Assembly (NCBI GenBank): GCA_012271205.1
Contig: JAAXGT010000124.1
Coordinates: forward strand, 1 to 33,512
Reading direction: 5' to 3'
Length of the DNA stretch: 33,512 nt
DNA from: Rhodothermales bacterium
GTDB lineage: Bacteria; Bacteroidota; Rhodothermia; Rhodothermales; Bin80
The notes beneath the pieces are model-generated. The model was given only the letters and a program-made list of their open reading frames with translations, was not told the origin of the DNA and did not search any database. This document shows, piece by piece, positions 27,911 through 33,512 of this stretch (position 1 is the stretch's first letter; each line of letters opens with the position of its first letter). The position numbers were made by a program, and so were the translations under genes.

Positions 27911-28825
27911 GTGAAGCACAGATTCTACATCACGGTCCTGTTCCTCCTGCCTGCTGCCTGGGCTAATGCACAGGAGACCGGACTGAGTTTTTTACGCATC
28001 GGTGTCAACGCAATGGCCAGCGCGATGGGAGATGCGCAGGTGGCCGCTACGCGCGACGCATTTGCAACGTATTGGAATCCGGCGGGACTAGCCGCATCTG
28101 CAAACGCCCTGGGCATTTCGCACCGCATCTGGGTCGGGGACGTGAAAGCGTATGACATTGCCGCACGGCTTCCGGCCAGTCGTGGCGGGGCTTGGGGCCT
28201 GGCACTCACCGCGACGGACAGCGGAGACTTGGAGGCGCGGGAGGTACCAGGCGATCCTGCCGGATTGTTTGGCGCACAATTTATCAGCATCGGTGCATCG
28301 TACGCGCACAGCCTAAGAGCATTGCGAGGCGGGATTACGGCAAAGTTTTTGCGTGAATCCATTTACAATACCAGCGCGTCGGGGTATGCGTTTGACGTGG
28401 GTCTGCAGGTGGATATCTACCGTGAATTGGTCACGATTGGGGCGGCGCTTCGTAATGCCGGTCGCATGAGTGAGCTGGAGGCGGAACGCACACGGCTGCC
28501 CCGGACTCTGCAGGCAGGATTAGCAGTCTTTCCATTTCAAGTGATTGCCGGAGCGGACGGCACACGCCTGTTGCAGTTAATGGTCACAGCCGAGGTAGCG
28601 CACCTGTTTGCAAGTAAGTTGACACGACTTCACAGCGGACTGTCGGCCACGGTTATGGAGCTGGTTGACTTGCGCGGCGGGTATGTGACACGGGACGAGT
28701 TGAGAGACTTCACGTTTGGGCTGGGGCTGCACTTCGATACAATGCTGGTAGACTACGCCTACATCCCTTTTGAGGAGGGCTTTGAAGGTCCAGGGCATGT
28801 GCTGAGCGTCTCATACGTCTGGTAA
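27911..28825 (+). CDS. PorV/UPF0164-like outer membrane barrel protein (second, tandem)
   Basis: GTG start, signal peptide, LSFLRIGVNAMASAMGDAQVAATRDAFATYWNPAGLAAS, C-terminal FGLGLHFDTMLVDYAYIPFEEGFEGPGHVLSVSYVW. Confidence 0.82.
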   Translation: MKHRFYITVLFLLPAAWANAQETGLSFLRIGVNAMASAMGDAQVAATRDAFATYWNPAGLAASANALGISHRIWVGDVKAYDIAARLPASRGGAWGLALTATDSGDLEAREVPGDPAGLFGAQFISIGASYAHSLRALRGGITAKFLRESIYNTSASGYAFDVGLQVDIYRELVTIGAALRNAGRMSELEAERTRLPRTLQAGLAVFPFQVIAGADGTRLLQLMVTAEVAHLFASKLTRLHSGLSATVMELVDLRGGYVTRDELRDFTFGLGLHFDTMLVDYAYIPFEEGFEGPGHVLSVSYVW

Positions 28826-28889
28826 CGTTTGAACCTTTAGGTACGTGCGGGCCGTATTGCGATAATGTATTCACAGAAACTCCAGATTC

Positions 28890-29138
28890 ATGAGTATTAT
28901 CGCATGGGTTGTACTTGGGCTAATTGCGGGTATACTAGCTAAGTGGCTTTACCCGGGCCCAAACCGAAGCGGATTGTTAGCGACCATAGCCCTCGGCATC
29001 GTTGGAGCCCTCGTAGGTGGTTTCCTGGGCCAGATGGTGGGTTTGGGCACCGTTAGCGCGCTTAATATACGCAGCATTCTGTTGGCAGCCGGCGGGGCCG
29101 TCCTCGTTATCTGGATTTCGAGGCGCCTCAGACGGTAA
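28890..29138 (+). CDS. GlsB/YeaQ/YmgE-family stress-response membrane protein
   Basis: MSIIAWVVLGLIAGILAKWLYPGPNRSGLLATIALGIVGALVGGFLGQMVG. Confidence 0.9.
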   Translation: MSIIAWVVLGLIAGILAKWLYPGPNRSGLLATIALGIVGALVGGFLGQMVGLGTVSALNIRSILLAAGGAVLVIWISRRLRR

Positions 29139-29152
29139 CTCTTCTGAGCGAA

Positions 29153-30259
29153 GTGAGCATGCAACGCATTAACCTCCCAGCCATCAAGCCTGACAGGGTG
29201 GTACCGGTGCTCTTGGGAGTGATTGCCACCTTCGTGATCGGCGTCATCCTGCTCCAGCTGCGCAGCGTTCTTGTGCCACTGTCCGTAGCCATTCTCTTGT
29301 CGTTCATTTTTCAGCCGATCGTTCTGTATTTGAAGGCTCGCCGGGTTCCCACGTGGCTGGCTTTGGTGGTTGTGTCTGCAGCGCTTGCACTTCTTTTGGG
29401 ACTCATCGGATTTCTGGTGTATTCCAGCGCTCAATCGCTGACGCAGGCCTTTGACCGGTATGTACCCCGTATTGACACATTGATTGACGATTTGCAGACG
29501 CTGGTTGCCCGGTTCGTTCAGGCCTTGGGTTTGAACATGACGCAGTTGGATTTTAACCAGATCATAGACGTGGCTTCGATAACGTCGGTGGTTTCCAGTG
29601 GCGTTGGCGAGGTGGCTACGCTGTTGGCAAATGCCTTCCTGGTGGTCCTGTTCATGATGTTCATTCTGGCAGCCAGCGGTGAACTGAGTATCAAGGTTCA
29701 GAAAGCGTATCCGACGAGCGTTGCGGCACGCATTATTGATGTAATGGATAATATCAGCCGCCAAGTGCGGCAGTACCTGGTTGCCAAGACCGTCGTAAGT
29801 GCCGGAACTGGCCTTTTGATCTTTCTAGTGTTGTGGCTTTTGGGGGTGGACTTCCCTGTATTCTGGGGATTCATGGCCTTTCTGCTCAACTTCATCCCCA
29901 ACATTGGCTCCACAGTGGCTGTCGTAATGCCCTCGCTGCTCTCTTTGCTTCAGTTCGATACGCTCACCATTCCGTTTATTGCAGCCGGACTAATGTGGCT
30001 GATTCAGATGGTGATGGGCAACATTGTAGATCCCCGGCTTATGGCCTTCAGCCTAAATCTTAGCCCGGTCCTAGTACTTGTATCGCTCATCTTCTGGGGG
30101 TGGCTCTGGGGCATTGTCGGCATGATTCTCGCCGTTCCGCTGACGGCCACCATCAAGATTTTCTTTGAGAATATTGACGGCCTGCGCCCGGTCGCCGTGC
30201 TCATGGGTGATGTTTCGAGCGCCAATGTCATCTCCCCTCCCGGCGGGGAAGAAGGCTAA
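29153..30259 (+). CDS. AI-2E family transporter (PerM-like)
   Basis: Multi-TM; SVAILLSFIFQPIVLYLKARRVPTWLALVVV, FLLNFIPNIGSTVAVVMPSLLSLLQF, VDPRLMAFSLNLSPVLVLVSLIFWGWLWGIVGMILAVPLTATIKI. Confidence 0.92.
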   Translation: MSMQRINLPAIKPDRVVPVLLGVIATFVIGVILLQLRSVLVPLSVAILLSFIFQPIVLYLKARRVPTWLALVVVSAALALLLGLIGFLVYSSAQSLTQAFDRYVPRIDTLIDDLQTLVARFVQALGLNMTQLDFNQIIDVASITSVVSSGVGEVATLLANAFLVVLFMMFILAASGELSIKVQKAYPTSVAARIIDVMDNISRQVRQYLVAKTVVSAGTGLLIFLVLWLLGVDFPVFWGFMAFLLNFIPNIGSTVAVVMPSLLSLLQFDTLTIPFIAAGLMWLIQMVMGNIVDPRLMAFSLNLSPVLVLVSLIFWGWLWGIVGMILAVPLTATIKIFFENIDGLRPVAVLMGDVSSANVISPPGGEEG

Positions 30260-30336
30260 GGTGTGTGCCGGCCCGACTTGAGCGAGAGATTATCCGAACA
30301 GGTCCGGCAGCGCTGTTTCCGCGCCTGCATGCAGCC

Positions 30337-31401
30337 TTACTTGTAAAGTGAGAGCTTTGCGATGCGCCCCTCTGTTCCGATGGCCCACCCGGAACCCGGA
30401 CTGGCAAACGCAACGCTCCAGTAATTCTCATCTGACAGTGTTTCCCAGGATGCACCTTGATCCACTGTAAAGGCAAGCCCCATTGGCCCTACCGCTACGA
30501 GGGTAGGGGCAGGTGCCCCGGTAACGAAGGCGGCGCCGTAGACCGGTCCTGGAAAGCCGGGACGTCCAGTCAACACCCATGTTACGCCTCCGTCAAGGGT
30601 AAGGGCCACATTGTCCGCACGGCTTTCCATATCCATGACATTTCCGCCCAGGACCGCACCTCGATTGGCGTCACCAAAAGCCACAGAAGTGATACCGCTC
30701 ACACTGCCGCCAGCGATCGGCGTATCAGAATATGCCCAAGTCAGCCCCCGGTCGGCCGTTCGCAATACGCGTGCCGGCCCCTCTTCACTCGCGCCCGTCC
30801 CAATCCACGCCGTACTGTCCCCGCCGACATGAAGACAATGACCGCTGGCCGCAAAGCTGCCTTCTCCAGCTCGAGCCGGAGGAAGCCGGTCCGAAGGTAC
30901 ACGCTCCCAGGAGCTGCCACCGTTATTTGTGGTGATAATGTAGAATGCTCCTTCAAAGGAATCGCTGAAAGCCATACCATGACGGGCATCCCAGAATCCC
31001 ATGCAATCAAAGAAACCGGCTGGCTCTGGATTCACAAACTGCAATTCCCAACTCTGCCCGCCGTCTTCGGTCTTGTAGATTCGAGACTGATCTCCCGACC
31101 CTATGCTGAGCAGATAGGCCGTATCAGCATCAACCCCGTGTACGTCTCTGAACTGCAGGGAATCTGCCCCCGGCACTATGTCCGTCTCCCACGTCAGCCC
31201 ACCATCCAACGTGCGACCGTAGGTACCACCAGTACCGCTGATCCACACCGTTGATTCATCCACCGGGCTGACGCCAATAAAGAGCTCTTCGCTACCTGAT
31301 TCCTGACCGGCAATGCTCGGGTCCAGGGTGAGGGGGTGTCCGCACTGCGTGATTATCAGTATTGCCAGCACGAGGAAGGACAATCTGGTCAATTGTTTCA
31401 T
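30337..31401 (-). CDS. BNR/Ycf48-like repeat lipoprotein
   Basis: Start trimmed to MKQLTRLSFLVLAILIITQCGHPL (lipobox IITQC). Repeats GRTLDGGLTWET, KTEDGGQSWELQ, TTNNGGSSWERV, RTADRGLTWAYS, TLDGGVTWVLT, TVDQGASWETL. Confidence 0.85.
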   Translation of the reverse strand: MKQLTRLSFLVLAILIITQCGHPLTLDPSIAGQESGSEELFIGVSPVDESTVWISGTGGTYGRTLDGGLTWETDIVPGADSLQFRDVHGVDADTAYLLSIGSGDQSRIYKTEDGGQSWELQFVNPEPAGFFDCMGFWDARHGMAFSDSFEGAFYIITTNNGGSSWERVPSDRLPPARAGEGSFAASGHCLHVGGDSTAWIGTGASEEGPARVLRTADRGLTWAYSDTPIAGGSVSGITSVAFGDANRGAVLGGNVMDMESRADNVALTLDGGVTWVLTGRPGFPGPVYGAAFVTGAPAPTLVAVGPMGLAFTVDQGASWETLSDENYWSVAFASPGSGWAIGTEGRIAKLSLYK

Positions 31402-32117
31402 ATGATGCATGGTTTTTGTCAACCCCAAGGCTGTTGATTTCTGATAACCTCTCCAATCCAAATCGATCCTGTCCGCGGATCCATAATTGCAAGTGGCAGC
31501 AATCATCCCGCACTCGCGCCCCCTGTTGGCGGCTCAATATAACAATGTAACAAGGTCACGACTCCTGCTTTCAAACAGGCCCATTCCAGTGAGATCCATT
31601 AGAACGCTTCCCTGGGCGATCACACCTGCTATCAACTCAAATTGACGGCTCCAAGGCAACCAAGCGACTCCGGCCAGTGCGAAATAATGGCCCAATCTCT
31701 GATCCGGGCGCTGTGGTCTGCACGCACAGCAGCACCTGGCTCAGAATTAAGGCCCGATCAATCGTGCTGCCCGGCATTGGAGTCACTCCCGAGATGTGTG
31801 CTTCACTTCCACGTTGTTCCGCGGAATCGGGATTCTGCACTCCGACAGAAAATCCTGCGCATCGCCGTCAATCATGCCGAACACGAAACTGTCAGCACCA
31901 GCCTCATCGCCTCAACGAGTTTCAATTGGGACACTGCCTCAACAGCTTGATTACCGGAGCAGCCAGGAAAAACAGCTCAGTATCCAAGTGGGCAGCTCTG
32001 CCCGGAACTTGGATTCAGTCCTGAACCATCCCTAGCGTTATGCACGATTGAAGCATGCCCAAGTTCTTTCTTTGCGATCAGGTCCCCCTTCAGTAACGCA
32101 GCTTTAATCGAGCCGCC

Positions 32118-32970
32118 TTACTCGGTCAACACTTCAAACAAATTATTGTGGACTTGGGCAATGATGGGATCGGCAACCGCATCACCATTTTCGTCAAATG
32201 AGAACGTGCCGTAAATGGAGTTATGGTCCATTATTTCGGCTAATGCATCCCGAATTTAAACTATACTAAACGCTATGGCATTATTGAGAGTTTCTCCCAG
32301 CAATGTCATGGTAGCATAAGCGTTAGCTGCGTAGTCCCGGGCTCTTCTCCGAACCGTGTACGGTATTTGCTCACGAATTCCTGGCTCTCGGGTACCGCTG
32401 AGTTGCCAGCCAAGCGTGAAACGTAATGGCGTTTTCCGCGGCACCCGGCTCTTCAGCATTGATGGCCTTGACAGCATCAATTGACATGAAGGGAACGATA
32501 AAGGGTATGCGAAAGCCCATCCGATAGGCCGCAACAATAACTTCTACGTGCCCTACGGACAGCACAGACAAAAAGATGGCTTCCGGCGCCGGCACAGCAT
32601 CTCTAATGGCCGTCAGCTGCGTCGTGATGTCTTAAAACTTCGATCCTTGAGGAAGATCATATGAGGCCGCATGCATGATGGTTAGATCGCTGTAGCTCGC
32701 GAGTGTCTGCGTTACGTACTCGTTGCTGTTGACCGAAAACGCATCTGCACTATTGACCAGTGTCGCAACACTTGTGTGCCCCAAATGACTCTTGGATATA
32801 CACACGCCTGAAGGAACGACCCGTGCTACGGTAATTGTGGAGCGGAACAGGTAATCGCTTTGTTCACTCAACCCCGTCTTGACTGAAGTAGGACTGAGTG
32901 CAACAACTTTCGTACTGTTGATTAATGGCAGGGCACCCTCCGTTGCCGATGAACTTGCTGGTCCGAGAAT
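32118..32970 (-). pseudogene. Branched-chain amino-acid-type ABC transporter substrate-binding protein (Peripla_BP_6-like), truncated and disrupted
   Basis: ILGPASSSATEGALPLINSTKVVALSPTSVKTGLSEQSDYLFRSTITVARVVPSGV..SHLGHTSVATLVNSADAFSVNSNEYVTQ; in-frame TAA (..QGSKF*DITTQLTAIRDAV) then PAPEAIFLSVLSVGHVEVIVAAYRMGFRIPFIVPFMSIDAVKAINAEEPG; frameshift; DYAANAYATMTLLGETLNNA; C-terminus IRDALAEIMDHNSIYGTFSFDENGDAVADPIIAQVHNNLFEVLTE*. Confidence 0.85.
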
Positions 32971-33512
32971 TGAGGTGCTCCCCAAACGTTGGACAGAAAC
33001 CGACTGGATTTAAGATGGAAAACGACACGTTATGGATTAGCTTGGGGTCGGGTGGACTGTAGCGGAACGGGCGTTGGCCATGGCGGGGCTGTCCCAGAAC
33101 GGTCTGAGCCAAAATACACCTCGGCGGGGGGGGGGCGATAGCCCAGGGCCGGATGCGGACGCTCCTCGTTGTAGAACGCGAAGAAGGCGCGCAGGGCCGT
33201 GCGCCCCTTCTCGTAATCACGCCGGTAGACCTCTTCGTGCTGGACCGGGTGCCCCAGGCGCTCGATCCGGCTAGGGTCGTAGCCGCGACCCGCCCCGCTC
33301 CTCGAGACCGGGACGCCCGCGGCCTTCGATAAGCGAAGCCGGGTCTTACGGCCGTACGGCGCCCCCAGATCGGGGTGGAATAGGTCCGGGGGCCCGACCG
33401 AAAGAGCGGGTCGATACCCGTCGGCGCCGATACGGGCATCCGGTGGGTTGGAGCGGGTCCAAGCCAGCACGTAGCGGCGGGTGCCGTCCATCCCGGCCCC
33501 CCAGTAGGCCAA
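32971..33512 (-). mobile_element. IS3-family (IS150-like) insertion element, one end only, extends beyond window
   Basis: Terminus TGAGGTGCTCCCCAAACGTTGGACA at 32971 resembles IS150-group ends, and the element contains a transposase C-terminus. Confidence 0.75.
33030..33512 (-). CDS. IS3-family transposase ORFB / integrase core, C-terminal part, divergent
   Basis: MDGTRRYVLAW..DLFHPDLGAPY..IERLGHPVQHEEVYRRDYEKGRTALRAFFAFYNEERPHPALGYRPPPAEVYFG, typical IS3/rve C-terminal signature with deviations. N-terminus outside window. Confidence 0.85.
   Translation of the reverse strand: MAYWGAGMDGTRRYVLAWTRSNPPDARIGADGYRPALSVGPPDLFHPDLGAPYGRKTRLRLSKAAGVPVSRSGAGRGYDPSRIERLGHPVQHEEVYRRDYEKGRTALRAFFAFYNEERPHPALGYRPPPAEVYFGSDRSGTAPPWPTPVPLQSTRPQANP

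Noticed and set aside
28949-29764. 271-aa minus-strand ORF
   Set aside because: Antisense to GlsB-like and AI-2E transporter genes; composition rich in His/Gln/Arg with no domain.
30457-31254. 265-aa plus-strand ORF
   Set aside because: Antisense to the BNR-repeat lipoprotein; no recognisable motif.
31560-32100. Possible further decayed gene downstream of the substrate-binding pseudogene (e.g. FVFGMIDGDAQDFLSECRIPIP and HISGVTPMPGSTIDRALILSQVLL in different frames)
   Set aside because: Fragments are short, in multiple frames with many stops, and I could not assign a family.
1-33512. CRISPR arrays, rRNA or tRNA genes
   Set aside because: No regularly spaced repeats or RNA-gene cores seen by eye on either strand; a tRNAscan/CRISPR search would be needed to exclude them fully.

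Overview
Chromosomal window of a GC-rich Bacteroidota/Rhodothermota-like bacterium (taxon inferred from SusC/SusD, PorV-like proteins, and a FlgD/T9SS-like tail; not proven). A long minus-strand block (1-17986) carries: partial TamB-like protein, Omp85/TamA-like barrel, ClpX, formylglycine-type sulfatase, EcsC-family protein, a plug/barrel outer-membrane protein, an NDUFA9-like NAD(P)-binding protein, a small propeller-like fragment, SusD and SusC. A decayed accessory island (about 18.2-20.8 kb) follows. It holds a frameshifted IS1595-type transposase, a small intact ORF overlapping a frameshifted retropepsin-like aspartic protease (DTGAS), an unlisted 48-aa ORF, and a frameshifted secreted protein. 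A plus-strand block (20.9-30.3 kb) follows: rsmD, coaD, aminotransferase, M50 protease, lipoprotein, propeller with YPNPFSP tail, two tandem PorV/UPF0164-like proteins, GlsB/YeaQ-like protein, AI-2E transporter. The right end has a minus-strand BNR-repeat lipoprotein, a pseudogene of a branched-chain amino-acid-type substrate-binding protein, and an IS3/IS150-like element whose apparent terminus at 32971 cuts into that pseudogene. No convincing wholly new system is demonstrated. The best leads are the small-ORF/retropepsin pair, the propeller/PorV-like cassette, and a three-arm alternative-hairpin structure after susD. All family calls are by eye without database searches.
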